From Evansella alkalicola (lineage in GTDB: Bacteria; Bacillota; Bacilli; Bacillales; Salisediminibacteriaceae), in NCBI RefSeq assembly GCF_019042735.1, contig NZ_JAHQCR010000016.1:1-64000 (forward strand): a stretch of 64,000 nucleotides of DNA, in the 5' to 3' direction. Position numbers and translations under genes: made by a program. The notes under the pieces were generated by a model. That model worked only from the letters and a program-made list of their open reading frames with translations, was not told the origin of the DNA and ran no database searches. Every line of letters starts with the position of its first letter. The first letter of the stretch is position 1. Of this stretch, positions 33,791 to 42,959 are shown in pieces.

Positions 33791-35099
33791 TCAACTTGTT
33801 CAGGAAATAGATTCGATACCTTCATTAGTTCATTTTGGAAAAGTAAAGCAACTAGTAGGTCTTATGATTGAATCTAAAGGTCCTCAAGTTTCAATTGGAG
33901 AGATTTGTTATATCCATGTAGGACCACCATCTAATAGGAAAGTGATGGTAGAGGTAGTGGGGTTTCGTGAAGAAAATGTTCTTTTGATGCCATTTGATCA
34001 AATTCATGATATTTCCCCTGGATGTTTGGTGGAAGCAACCAGTAAATCTCTACAAGTTAATATAGGGACAAGCCTAATTGGAAAAGTTATAGATGGAATA
34101 GGGCGCTCCTACGACAACCAAGGGTTAGCGAAGGGGACCTTACCATACCCAACTGATAATCCACCACCAAACCCTCTAAAGAGGCCGAGAATAACGGAAC
34201 CTTTGAGCTTAGGAGTACGTGCTATTGATGGACTATTCACAGTGGGAAAAGGGCAACGTGTCGGGATCTTTGCAGGAAGCGGAGTAGGTAAAAGTACGCT
34301 CATGGCGATGATTGCAAAGAAATCTGATGCAGATATAAATGTCATAGCTCTAATTGGAGAACGTGGAAGAGAAGTAAGGGATTTCGTAGAAAGGGATCTT
34401 GGAGAAGAAGGTTTAAAAAATTCAATCGTGGTTGTGGCCACTTCAGACCAGCCAGCACTAATGAGAATTAAAGGCGCTTTCACGGCAACTGCAATAGCAG
34501 AATATTTTCGGAATCAAGGGTTAAATGTCACATTAATGATGGATTCCGTTACACGTGTAGCAATGGCGCAAAGGGAAATTGGTTTAGCTACTGGTGAACC
34601 GCCAACAACGAAAGGTTATACACCTTCTGTGTTTGCCCTACTACCACGTCTCTTAGAACGAAGCGGAACAAATGAGTATGGTACTATTACTGCCTTTTAT
34701 ACTGTATTAGTTGACGGAGATGATTTAAATGAACCGATATCTGATACTGTGAGGGGAATTTTAGATGGACATCTTGTATTAGATCGGAAGCTAGCAAATA
34801 AAGGTCAGTTTCCAGCTATTAATGTTTTAACAAGTATAAGTCGAATTATGAACGATATAGTTTCTGAGCAGCATCGCAAGGCAGCAGACAATTTGAGAAA
34901 GTTACTAGCTACCTATCAAGATTCAGAGGATTTGATTAGTATTGGAGCTTATAAAAGGGGTACCAACCAACTAATTGATGAAGCAATAAATCGTCATCCA
35001 AGCATTATAAATTTTCTGAAGCAAGAAGTGGACGGGAGTATAACCTTTGATGATGCTGTAGCTCAACTATTAGAGGAGTTTGGGAAAGGGGTAACATAA
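33780..35099 (+). CDS. fliI: Flagellum-specific ATPase FliI
   Basis: This 439-aa F1-beta-like ATPase powers delivery of substrates to the export gate. Walker A GIFAGSGVGKST and Walker B VTLMMDSVTRVAMAQREIGLA are visible, with GEPPTTKGYTPSVF after it. ATG 33780 follows GAGGGTG. Its stop overlaps fliJ. Confidence 0.97.
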   Translation: MKFDQLVQEIDSIPSLVHFGKVKQLVGLMIESKGPQVSIGEICYIHVGPPSNRKVMVEVVGFREENVLLMPFDQIHDISPGCLVEATSKSLQVNIGTSLIGKVIDGIGRSYDNQGLAKGTLPYPTDNPPPNPLKRPRITEPLSLGVRAIDGLFTVGKGQRVGIFAGSGVGKSTLMAMIAKKSDADINVIALIGERGREVRDFVERDLGEEGLKNSIVVVATSDQPALMRIKGAFTATAIAEYFRNQGLNVTLMMDSVTRVAMAQREIGLATGEPPTTKGYTPSVFALLPRLLERSGTNEYGTITAFYTVLVDGDDLNEPISDTVRGILDGHLVLDRKLANKGQFPAINVLTSISRIMNDIVSEQHRKAADNLRKLLATYQDSEDLISIGAYKRGTNQLIDEAINRHPSIINFLKQEVDGSITFDDAVAQLLEEFGKGVT

Positions 35100-35536
35100 T
35101 GAGTTTTCAATTTACATTACAAAAAGTTCTTGAGATGAAAGAGCATAATAAAATGGAAGCTCAATTAGAATACCAGGACGCAATGCGCAAATTCGAAGAA
35201 GTAGCAACGGAATTATATCATGTATTAAAAAAGAAGGAAGAGATTTTGCAGACTTATGAAGAGAATATTGGAAAAGGTGTACCAATTTCTATTATTCAAC
35301 AGACGGAAGAAGCTTTACGATTTTTACAACTCCAAATCGACCGACTTCAAGAATCAACACACTATGCGAGGTCGTCCATGAACGAAAAACAGCAATTATT
35401 GTTAACCTCAACAGTTGATTTAAAAAAATATGAAAAAATGAAAGAAAAAAAGTTTCAACAATATGAAGTTGAACAAAAAAGGTTTGAAAACAAGAACCTA
35501 GATGAAGTTTCAGTACAGCAATATATGAATCGGTAG
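35099..35536 (+). CDS. fliJ: Flagellar export protein FliJ
   Basis: This 145-aa coiled-coil protein acts as the central stalk of the export ATPase. It is nearly all helix with heptad-like pattern and starts MSFQFTLQKVLEMKE, as in the family. Start overlaps the fliI stop by 1 nt. Confidence 0.9.
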   Translation: MSFQFTLQKVLEMKEHNKMEAQLEYQDAMRKFEEVATELYHVLKKKEEILQTYEENIGKGVPISIIQQTEEALRFLQLQIDRLQESTHYARSSMNEKQQLLLTSTVDLKKYEKMKEKKFQQYEVEQKRFENKNLDEVSVQQYMNR

Positions 35537-35548
35537 ATAGGTGAAGCT

Positions 35549-36112
35549 ATGAAAAATGATAACTCACAAAACAAATGGCAAGTCTTCTTTATGCTCATCT
35601 TCATTCCAGGTGTTTTCGCAGTAATATTGGCTGTAGCAGTATTAAGCTTTATGAATGTCAATATCGTTGATAACGTGAAACAAGTAGTATCTATGTTACC
35701 TTTCGTTGATGGAGAAAATGAAGAAACAATAGAGACTGAAGAGAATGTTGAAGAGATGCTTGTGCAATTGGAGCATGAAAACAGCACATATTTAACAACA
35801 ATTCAAAGTTTAGAATATGAAATGGAGCAAAAAAACCTCCAAATTATTGAGTTAGAAGAGCGAATTGATCAACTAGTCCAACAAGAAAATGAAAATGAAA
35901 TTCAAGAATCAAATGAGAGTGCAGATTATGGAGACATTGTAAGAACGCTTGAAGGAATGACAGCATCAAAGGCAGCTCAAATTGTATCGGAAATGGAAGA
36001 AGATGAAGCGGTGTTGTATTTAAGACTTATGAATACTGACGCCCGATCTCAGATTTTAAGTAGAGTAGATCCATCAAAAGCAGCTAATATCATTAGTAAA
36101 CTTGTTGATTAA
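35549..36112 (+). CDS. ylxF: YlxF/MotE-like protein of the fla/che operon
   Basis: This 187-aa protein has a short cytoplasmic N-terminus, a transmembrane segment (about 12-34), a glutamate-rich coiled coil (about 60-120) and a C-terminal MgtE-N-like domain with MTASKAAQIVSEMEEDEAVLYLRLM. MotE proteins of this build act as chaperones for stator proteins elsewhere; here that is inference. It lies between fliJ and fliK as in B. subtilis. Confidence 0.85.
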   Translation: MKNDNSQNKWQVFFMLIFIPGVFAVILAVAVLSFMNVNIVDNVKQVVSMLPFVDGENEETIETEENVEEMLVQLEHENSTYLTTIQSLEYEMEQKNLQIIELEERIDQLVQQENENEIQESNESADYGDIVRTLEGMTASKAAQIVSEMEEDEAVLYLRLMNTDARSQILSRVDPSKAANIISKLVD

Positions 36113-36147
36113 TGATAAAACGAATGCTTGAAAGGGGGTGAGAATAA

Positions 36148-37380
36148 GTGAATGATATTATGGCAGCATTTCCTATGACTAAAAAAACTTTACCAGGGAG
36201 TAACGGCAACAAAGTTGATGTAGAAGGCACCCAAAAGGGGAATTTGTTCCATCAAATGTTGAATCAGTTAAATCAGGTCACAGAGGAAACTTCAGGCGTA
36301 ATTGCTAATGGAATGGAGAAACAGGAAACGCATCAAGATTGGCTAGGGGAAGGCGAATTAATTGATATTCCTATCAATATGGAAGATATTGAGGAAATAC
36401 TTGAAATCCTTCCAAAAGAATTTAAAGATGAACTCCTCCAATTATTTAGTGGAGACCAATCTTTTTCAAGTGAGGATTTACTAAATCAAGTTATAGAAAA
36501 TCCAGATCCAATGAATCTTTTGAAAATGATAATTGCTTTCACTCATATGGAAAATAGCTCGTACATTGAAATGAGAGGGATTGGACACACTCATTTCCTA
36601 AGCCAAGTAGAAAAGGTTTTACAAACAGTCTTTCCAACGTTTGTGTTGGAAAACAGTACAAAGTCATATGGTAACGTGTTTGAGCAATTAAGTAGTCATT
36701 TAAAAACGATTTTGCAAGGCTTGGAAAAGGATAGTGGATTAAGTTTAAAAGAACAATTAAGGTATGTTTCATCTAGACCTGATCGAGAGACAGTTGAAAG
36801 GATTTTCCTTAATACTTTTCGACAGAATGAATCCAATGTAACAGCTAATACCCAATTTATGATAAGCTCATTCGATACAAATAACAGTCATATGTCGCGA
36901 GTCCAGCAATTAATGCTACATACTGGTGGACAAGGGGATCGGGTTTCTGAAGAGCAATTTATGCGACAGATTCAAAATATGTTAAATAGAAATCAATTCC
37001 AGCAATTAAGTAATGGAATCCAGCAGATCAGTCTAAAGCTACACCCACAATCATTAGGAAGACTTGATATTAATATCCAACAAGTAAATGGTATTTTAGT
37101 TGCAAAAATGATGACGACAACTGCTGCTGCTAGGGAACTGATTGAAGGGCAATTAAATCAATTACGTCAAGCTTTCCAAGGGCAAAATATACAAGTAGAT
37201 AGAATAGAAATCACTCAGCAACAGACACAGCAAACGAACCAAAATCCTTTCAAAGATTCACAGGAAGGTCAAGGAGAAAATAGGAGAGAAGAGTCCCTTA
37301 AACAAGATGATTTGGAACAGCAAGATGACGAAGATAATTTTCAGGAATTCCTCCAAGACTTGATCGATATGAAAGTGTAG
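36148..37380 (+). CDS. fliK: Flagellar hook-length control protein FliK
   Basis: This 410-aa secreted ruler switches export from hook to filament. The C-terminal Flg-hook domain (about 285-365) has ISLKLHPQSLGRLDINIQQVNGILVAKM and the tail is Gln/Asp-rich. The N-terminal part is poorly conserved as expected. Start GTG 36148 follows AAAGGGGGTGAG. Confidence 0.9.
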   Translation: MNDIMAAFPMTKKTLPGSNGNKVDVEGTQKGNLFHQMLNQLNQVTEETSGVIANGMEKQETHQDWLGEGELIDIPINMEDIEEILEILPKEFKDELLQLFSGDQSFSSEDLLNQVIENPDPMNLLKMIIAFTHMENSSYIEMRGIGHTHFLSQVEKVLQTVFPTFVLENSTKSYGNVFEQLSSHLKTILQGLEKDSGLSLKEQLRYVSSRPDRETVERIFLNTFRQNESNVTANTQFMISSFDTNNSHMSRVQQLMLHTGGQGDRVSEEQFMRQIQNMLNRNQFQQLSNGIQQISLKLHPQSLGRLDINIQQVNGILVAKMMTTTAAARELIEGQLNQLRQAFQGQNIQVDRIEITQQQTQQTNQNPFKDSQEGQGENRREESLKQDDLEQQDDEDNFQEFLQDLIDMKV

Positions 37381-37391
37381 GGTGATCATAA

Positions 37392-37835
37392 ATGACAATT
37401 GCGATCAATGATAGTTTGTATCTAGCAGATTATCAAAAACAAAAAAGAAACACGAATGATTTAGACAAAGATGCGTTCTTACGAATTTTAATTGCTCAGC
37501 TTCAAAATCAGGATCCATTGAATCCGATGGAAGATAAAGAGTTTATAGCACAAATGGCCCAATTTACTTCGTTAGAGCAAATGACAAACATGAATTCAAA
37601 TCTAGAAAAGTTTATACAAAGTCAACAACAGAGTCAATTTATCTCTCACAGTGAACTTATTGGGAAAAAAGTAACGTGGGATAGGGAAGTAAATGAAAAC
37701 GGAAATCGAAGAATGGAAAAAATGGAAGGTGTTGTAACAACAGTAAAGTTTAAAAATGGATCAGCTGAGTTATTGGTTGATGAAACATACACCATCTCAG
37801 TAAAAGACATCAATACAGTTTCCATTCCAAAATAA
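37392..37835 (+). CDS. flgD: Flagellar hook capping protein FlgD
   Basis: This 147-aa scaffold caps the growing hook. The N-terminal FlgD signature DLDKDAFLRILIAQLQNQDPLNPMEDKEFIAQMAQFTSLEQM spans about residues 23-65. The C-terminal Tudor/FN3 part is short, as in Bacillus. It starts ATG 37392, 11 bp after fliK. Confidence 0.95.
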   Translation: MTIAINDSLYLADYQKQKRNTNDLDKDAFLRILIAQLQNQDPLNPMEDKEFIAQMAQFTSLEQMTNMNSNLEKFIQSQQQSQFISHSELIGKKVTWDREVNENGNRRMEKMEGVVTTVKFKNGSAELLVDETYTISVKDINTVSIPK

Positions 37836-37855
37836 TTGTATAGGAGGTGAGGTTA

Positions 37856-38242
37856 GTGAATCACAAAATAATGCCCCATCACCTGCAGCAGTCATTTATA
37901 AAGCCATCTCAGAAAACAGGTTCTCCTGTTAAACATAAGGTTGAGACATTTCAGTCGGTGTTTCAAAAAACTGTCGCTGTTAGTGAGAGTATAAAGGTTA
38001 GTAAACATGCGGAAATGCGTTTGAATGAACGTGGAATTAACATAACTCCTGAAACTTGGAAACAAATACAGGAAAAAGTAAATGAGGCTAGTCATAAAGG
38101 AATCTGTGATTCTCTTGTTGTGACGGAAAATGCAGCACTCGTTGTAAGTGTAAAAAATAATACAGTCATCACTGCAATGGATAGGGAAGAAGCTCAATCC
38201 CAGTTATTTACTAATATAAATGGAGCAATTTTGATGAACTAG
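37856..38242 (+). CDS. Flagellar operon protein, TIGR02530 family
   Basis: This 128-aa protein of unknown function belongs to a family found only between flgD and flgE. The C-terminal half has the signature KHAEMRLNERGINI, DSLVVTENAALVVSVKN and TVITAMDREE. GTG 37856 is preferred over GTG 37847, given AGGAGG at 37843-37848. A role in hook assembly is likely only from context. Confidence 0.85.
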   Translation: MNHKIMPHHLQQSFIKPSQKTGSPVKHKVETFQSVFQKTVAVSESIKVSKHAEMRLNERGINITPETWKQIQEKVNEASHKGICDSLVVTENAALVVSVKNNTVITAMDREEAQSQLFTNINGAILMN

Positions 38243-38314
38243 GCCGGACCGAAAGGAAGCCTATTGCTGTTGAATGATGGATACAGCATAAACAATTTGA
38301 AGGGAGTTTTTCTT

Positions 38315-39532
38315 ATGTTACGTGCTATGTACTCAGGTATAGGTGGAATGAGTAATTTCCAGACTAAGTTAGATGTAATTGGTAATAACATCGCTAACGT
38401 TAATACATTTGGTTATAAAAAAGGTAGAGTAACCTTTGAGGATCTAGTAAGCCAGCAATTATCAGGTGCTAGTACTCCTACTGAAAACCGAGGCGGTACT
38501 AACCCGATGCAAATGGGATTAGGTAGTACTCTTGCTTCCATTGATACAATTCAGACCCAAGGATCTTTGCAGACTACTGGAAGAGATTTAGATATAGGTA
38601 TAACTGGTGATGGATTTTTTATCGTTAATGACGGTAACCAAACGTATTACACTAGAGCTGGAAATTTCTATCTTGATCAACAGGGGAACCTTGTTAACTC
38701 TAATGGATTAAGAGTACAAGGTTATGGTGTTGGAGCAGATGGGAATATCAATGAAGCTGCAGGGATTGGAAGCTTGCAAATACCAGCAGGAATGACTATA
38801 CCACCGCAAGCAACGACGGAAGCTACAGTCCGAGGGAACTTAGATTCAGAGACAGTGGTTGGAAATTCAAGAAACATTGAGTTTTATGTAGTTGATGAGA
38901 TTGGTAGACCACATTTAATAGAGGTTTCCTTTACAAAAGATTCTAATAACGAGTGGTCCTATGCCGTTTCCTCTGAAAGTGCAGCAGTAACAGGTGGTAC
39001 GACTGGTACGCTTGAATTTAATAGTGGTAATTTAGATGATGATAATACAGAACTCACTCTAGTGTTTAATGATCCAAATATTAATAATGTAGCATTTAAT
39101 TTAGATTTTTCACGAATTACTCAATACGACAGGAATTCAAATGTTGATATTTATAGTGTAAATGGAAACATAGATGGAACATTAGAGAGTTATAACATTT
39201 CCAGTACAGGGGAAATTAATGGTGTCTTTTCAAATGGACAAGTGAGATTACTGGGCCAAATCGCCCTGGCGTCATTTAATAACCCAGAAGGACTAACAAA
39301 GAGTGGAGCTAATACCTATCAAGTGTCGAATAACTCCGGGATGCCACAAGTAGGCTTTCCTAGTGATGGTGGTAGAGGATCACTTACTGGTGCAGCCCTT
39401 GAAATGTCTAACGTTGACTTGTCTGAGGAATTCACAGAAATGATTGTTGCTCAGCGTGGTTTCCAAGCGAATACACGAATTATTACGACTTCTGATGAAA
39501 TATTACAAGAACTAGTAAACTTAAAACGTTAA
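38315..39532 (+). CDS. flgE: Flagellar hook protein FlgE
   Basis: This 405-aa hook subunit starts with the axial signature MSNFQTKLDVIGNNIANVNTFGYKKGR and ends with the FlgE/FlgG C-terminal helix EEFTEMIVAQRGFQANTRII. It is longer than the 264-aa hook protein of B. subtilis, with extra surface domains (about 150-300). ATG 38315 is chosen with GAAGGGAG upstream; the upstream frame is not similar to the family. A strong hairpin follows. Confidence 0.95.
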   Translation: MLRAMYSGIGGMSNFQTKLDVIGNNIANVNTFGYKKGRVTFEDLVSQQLSGASTPTENRGGTNPMQMGLGSTLASIDTIQTQGSLQTTGRDLDIGITGDGFFIVNDGNQTYYTRAGNFYLDQQGNLVNSNGLRVQGYGVGADGNINEAAGIGSLQIPAGMTIPPQATTEATVRGNLDSETVVGNSRNIEFYVVDEIGRPHLIEVSFTKDSNNEWSYAVSSESAAVTGGTTGTLEFNSGNLDDDNTELTLVFNDPNINNVAFNLDFSRITQYDRNSNVDIYSVNGNIDGTLESYNISSTGEINGVFSNGQVRLLGQIALASFNNPEGLTKSGANTYQVSNNSGMPQVGFPSDGGRGSLTGAALEMSNVDLSEEFTEMIVAQRGFQANTRIITTSDEILQELVNLKR

Positions 39533-39540
39533 GTTGGCTC

Positions 39541-39573
39541 GGCTTAGCGCTTAAATTATTTAAGTGTTAAGCC
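39541..39573 (+). terminator. Strong stem-loop between flgE and swrD
   Basis: A 15-bp stem (39541-39555 with 39559-39573, two G-U pairs) with loop TTA starts 8 nt after flgE. A weak T stretch follows at 39580-39585. Within the operon it may act as a partial terminator or as an mRNA 3' stabiliser for hook mRNA. Confidence 0.65.
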
Positions 39574-39586
39574 AGTCAAATTTTTA

Positions 39587-39632
39587 GGGAGGAACGACTT
39601 GGATAAAACCACCAAGTCTAACTAAACAAATG
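39587..39632 (+). promoter_or_regulatory. swrD ribosome binding site with intervening hairpin
   Basis: GGGAGGA (39587-39593) lies 36 nt before the swrD ATG, too far for normal initiation. Between them GACTTGG (39596-39602) and CCAAGTC (39612-39618) form a perfect 7-bp stem; looping out these 23 nt leaves about 13 nt. The SD is also well placed for TTG 39599, which would encode an 8-codon peptide ending at 39625, 4 nt before the ATG. Confidence 0.55.
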
Positions 39633-39845
39633 ATTTTATTAACCAAATTAAATGGACAAACATTTACTTTAAACGCTCTATATATTGAACAAATTCAAGA
39701 GTTTCCTGATACGACTATTACGATGATGAATGGAAAGATTTTAGTTGTTAAAGATTCGGAGGAAGATGTACGTATAAAGGTTGAAGAGTTTTATCGTCAA
39801 GTGGGGTTAACAGCCATGAAAAGGATAGGTGATCACAGTGTTTAA
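39630..39845 (+). CDS. swrD: Swarming motility protein SwrD (YlzI, FlbD family)
   Basis: This 71-aa protein of the FlbD family raises flagellar power in B. subtilis. The start MILLTKLNGQTFTLNALYIEQIQEFPDTTI matches the family, which supports ATG 39630 despite the distant SD. It overlaps fliL by 8 nt. Confidence 0.88.
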   Translation: MILLTKLNGQTFTLNALYIEQIQEFPDTTITMMNGKILVVKDSEEDVRIKVEEFYRQVGLTAMKRIGDHSV

Positions 39846-40269
39846 AAATCGACTTTTAAAAATTATGATAATCATTCTCCTAGCCCTGACCTTAATTGGC
39901 GCTTTAACTTTAGTCCTTTATACACAATTTTTTGATGAAGCTAGTGCCCACGAAGAACAGACAATCGATGACATTTTAAGACTCTCAGTCGAAACAGACG
40001 AGATAATTACAAACTTATATACAAATCATATTATTCGTGCGCAATTTGTTATTGAACTAGATAGTATGAAAGCTAGAAATGAATTCGAAAAAAGAGATTT
40101 TCAAGTAGAAAACCTAATCATTCAAGAGCTATCAGACATGAAAGAAAGTGATTTCCGTGGTTCTGATGGAATTAGACAAATTGAAGAGCAATTACGACTA
40201 AGAGTAAATGAGATAATGCAAGATGGAGAAGTAGTAAATGTCTATATGAATCAACGAGTGATTCAATAA
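39838..40269 (+). CDS. fliL: Flagellar basal body-associated protein FliL
   Basis: This 143-aa single-pass membrane protein stabilises the stator. The transmembrane segment (about residues 7-28) is followed by a periplasmic-type FliL domain ending GEVVNVYMNQRVIQ. GTG 39838 is preferred over GTG 39829 by SD spacing. Confidence 0.93.
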   Translation: MFKNRLLKIMIIILLALTLIGALTLVLYTQFFDEASAHEEQTIDDILRLSVETDEIITNLYTNHIIRAQFVIELDSMKARNEFEKRDFQVENLIIQELSDMKESDFRGSDGIRQIEEQLRLRVNEIMQDGEVVNVYMNQRVIQ

Positions 40270-40314
40270 GAATTGAGCCATCAAGAGTAGTTGTAAGAAA
40301 AGAGGTGAGTCTTT

Positions 40315-41310
40315 TTGGCAGATGTCTTATCCCAAGGGGAAATTGATGCCCTGTTATCCGCCTTATCTACTGGGGAAATGGATGCGGAAGAATTAAAAAA
40401 AGAAGAGACAGAGAAAAAAATAAAGGTTTATGACTTTAAAAGAGCTTTACGTTTTTCTAAGGATCAAATTAGGAGTTTAACGAGAATTCATGAAAACTAT
40501 GCGAGACTATTGACAACACAATTATCGGCACAGTTGAGAACGTTTGTTCAGATATCAGTAGCTTCTGTTGATCAGCTCCCATACGATGAGTTCATACGTT
40601 CCGTCCCAAAAATGACATTGTTAAATGTATTTGAGCCAGTCCCCCTTGATGGAAGATTCGTAATGGAAATCAATCCAAACATTGCCTATGCAATGTTGGA
40701 TCGATTGTTAGGTGGTCAAGGGGCTTCAGTTAATAAAGTGGAGACCTTAACTGAAATTGAATCAAAAATCCTTACTCAGTTATTTCAAAGAAACTTAGAA
40801 ACTTTCAGAGAGGCTTGGGAATCCGTTGTTGAAATAGACCCAATCATGGAAGAAATTGAAGTCAATCCTCAATTTTTGCAATTAGTTTCACCAAATGAAA
40901 CGGTGGTTGTAATCTCGTTATCAACTGCTATTGGTGAAGCTACAGGGATGATCAATATATGCCTTCCACATGTAGTAATAGAGTCTATCCTACCTAAGCT
41001 TTCTGTTCATTTATGGATGCAACAAAAGAAGAAAGATAGAGTGCCAATGGAACAAGAAGCGTTAGAGTTGAATGTCAAGCGGGCACCATTGGACGTTGTA
41101 GTAGAACTTGGTAAGTCAGAGATAACTATACAAGAGTTTTTACAGCTTGATAAGGGTGATATAGTTGAACTCAATCAATTAATTGAATCCCCGTTATTAG
41201 TGAAAGTTGCTGAACAACCAAAATTTTTAGGACAACCGGGTAAAGTAAAAGAAAAAATAGCACTCCAGATTACTGAAACTATTGAAGAGGAGGGTGATGG
41301 TCATGAGTGA
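40315..41310 (+). CDS. fliM: Flagellar motor switch protein FliM
   Basis: This 331-aa C-ring protein binds CheY-P through its N-terminal LSQGEIDALLSAL motif. A CheC-like middle domain and a C-terminal SpoA domain (about 250-325, ITIQEFLQLDKGDIVELNQ) follow. TTG 40315 follows GAGGTGAG and matches the family start. It overlaps fliY by 8 nt. Confidence 0.96.
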   Translation: MADVLSQGEIDALLSALSTGEMDAEELKKEETEKKIKVYDFKRALRFSKDQIRSLTRIHENYARLLTTQLSAQLRTFVQISVASVDQLPYDEFIRSVPKMTLLNVFEPVPLDGRFVMEINPNIAYAMLDRLLGGQGASVNKVETLTEIESKILTQLFQRNLETFREAWESVVEIDPIMEEIEVNPQFLQLVSPNETVVVISLSTAIGEATGMINICLPHVVIESILPKLSVHLWMQQKKKDRVPMEQEALELNVKRAPLDVVVELGKSEITIQEFLQLDKGDIVELNQLIESPLLVKVAEQPKFLGQPGKVKEKIALQITETIEEEGDGHE

Positions 41311-42526
41311 TGAAATGTTATCTCAAGATGAGATAAATGCTCTTTTAAGTGGCTTACAATCAGATGAAGCTGATACAGCTGAGGAAAGCGAAGCTTCTAA
41401 ATCATTAAATGTTGAGAATTATTTATCTGGCATTGAGCAAGATGCCATTGGAGAAATTGGGAATATATCATTTGGTAGTGCTGCCACTGCCCTATCTACG
41501 TTATTAAATCAAAAGGTAGATATTACTACACCTAAAGTAACTGTTGTTAAAAAGAAGGAATTAGCAGATGAGTTTCCTAAACCACATGTAAATATTGCAG
41601 TCCATTATACAGATGGATTTGAAGGTATGAATTTACTTGTTGTAAAAACCCGTGATGCCGCTGTGATTGCAGATTTAATGTTAGGTAATGATGGCTTGAA
41701 TGTCACGGAAGTATTAGGTGAAATGGAAATTAGTGCGGTACAAGAAGCTATGAACCAAATGATGGGGTCTGCTTCCACTTCTATGTCAACGATTTTTAAT
41801 AAGAGAGTTGATATATCACCCCCAGGTATAGATATTTTAGAGAAAAGTGATTATTCAGATCATCAATTTCTACCTGATGAAGATGTTCTTGTTAAAATTT
41901 CTTTTAACCTCAAGGTTGGTGATTTAATAGATTCTAAGATTATGCAGTTAATTCCTGTAAGTTTTTCTAAGGACTTAGTAGAAGAATTAATGAATCCAAG
42001 TAATGGAGAATCGGTTGAGCAAAGTCAAGATCCAGTACAAGGTGTAGCAAAAGAAGTAAAGCAAGAAGTTCAACAAAATGCAGAAACAACGGCAGTTCCT
42101 GAATCAAGTTACACCAATAACGATCTATTTGATAATCATCGTCAGGAACCAGTGTACGAGCAGAGGTCTCATCAACAACAGCATATAACCTCTACACCAG
42201 AGCGTACTGCAAATGTCCATCCTGCTGCATTCACTAATTTTGATGCTACACCGTTAGGAGAGACGGAAGCAAAGAATTTGGAAATGTTATTTGATATTCC
42301 TTTACAGGTAACGGTGGAATTAGGAAGAACAAAGCGGACGATAAAAGATATTTTAGAACTAGCGCAAGGATCTATTATTGAACTCGATAAACTTGCAGGT
42401 GAGCCTGTAGATATTTTAGTAAATCAGAAACTAATCGCTAAAGGGGAAGTCGTTGTAATCGATGAAAACTTTGGTGTAAGAGTGACAGATATTGTCAGCA
42501 AGAAAGAGAGGATTAATAAACTATAA
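41303..42526 (+). CDS. fliY: Flagellar switch phosphatase FliY
   Basis: This 407-aa protein acts in the C ring and dephosphorylates CheY-P. The N-terminal MLSQDEINALLSG binds CheY, the two CheC-type phosphatase motifs EIGNISFGSAA and VQEAMNQMMGS are present, a Q-rich linker (about 235-310) follows, and a SpoA/FliN domain ends the protein. ATG 41303 follows GGAGGG. Confidence 0.96.
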   Translation: MSDEMLSQDEINALLSGLQSDEADTAEESEASKSLNVENYLSGIEQDAIGEIGNISFGSAATALSTLLNQKVDITTPKVTVVKKKELADEFPKPHVNIAVHYTDGFEGMNLLVVKTRDAAVIADLMLGNDGLNVTEVLGEMEISAVQEAMNQMMGSASTSMSTIFNKRVDISPPGIDILEKSDYSDHQFLPDEDVLVKISFNLKVGDLIDSKIMQLIPVSFSKDLVEELMNPSNGESVEQSQDPVQGVAKEVKQEVQQNAETTAVPESSYTNNDLFDNHRQEPVYEQRSHQQQHITSTPERTANVHPAAFTNFDATPLGETEAKNLEMLFDIPLQVTVELGRTKRTIKDILELAQGSIIELDKLAGEPVDILVNQKLIAKGEVVVIDENFGVRVTDIVSKKERINKL

Positions 42527-42573
42527 TAGTATTGTAGACTTAAAATACCACATCTTAATAGGAGGATATGACA

Positions 42574-42936
42574 ATGGCAGTAAAAGTATTGATTGTAGAC
42601 GACGCTGCGTTTATGCGCATGATGATAAAGGATATTTTAACAAAGAACGGTTTCGAAGTAGTAGCTGAAGCTGGGGACGGTGCACAGGCAGTTGATATGT
42701 ATAAAGAGCACTCTCCAGATCTTGTTACCATGGATATTACCATGCCGGAAATGGACGGGATTACATCTTTAAAGGAAATAAAAAAAATGGATCCAAATGC
42801 AAAAGTAATTATGTGTTCTGCGATGGGACAACAGGCGATGGTTATTGATGCCATCCAAGCAGGGGCGAAAGACTTTATTGTTAAGCCATTTCAAGCCGAT
42901 CGTGTATTAGAAGCAATTAATAAGACACTAGGATAA
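42574..42936 (+). CDS. cheY: Chemotaxis response regulator CheY
   Basis: This 120-aa receiver domain is phosphorylated by CheA at Asp54 and binds the switch; in Bacillus it promotes counter-clockwise rotation. Conserved Asp9/Asp10, Thr-type switch position and Lys near 104 (FIVKPFQ) are present. ATG 42574 is preferred over ATG 42568, with AGGAGG at 8 nt. Confidence 0.97.
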   Translation: MAVKVLIVDDAAFMRMMIKDILTKNGFEVVAEAGDGAQAVDMYKEHSPDLVTMDITMPEMDGITSLKEIKKMDPNAKVIMCSAMGQQAMVIDAIQAGAKDFIVKPFQADRVLEAINKTLG

Positions 42937-42959
42937 TTGCTTTCAAAGGAGTGTGTCTT

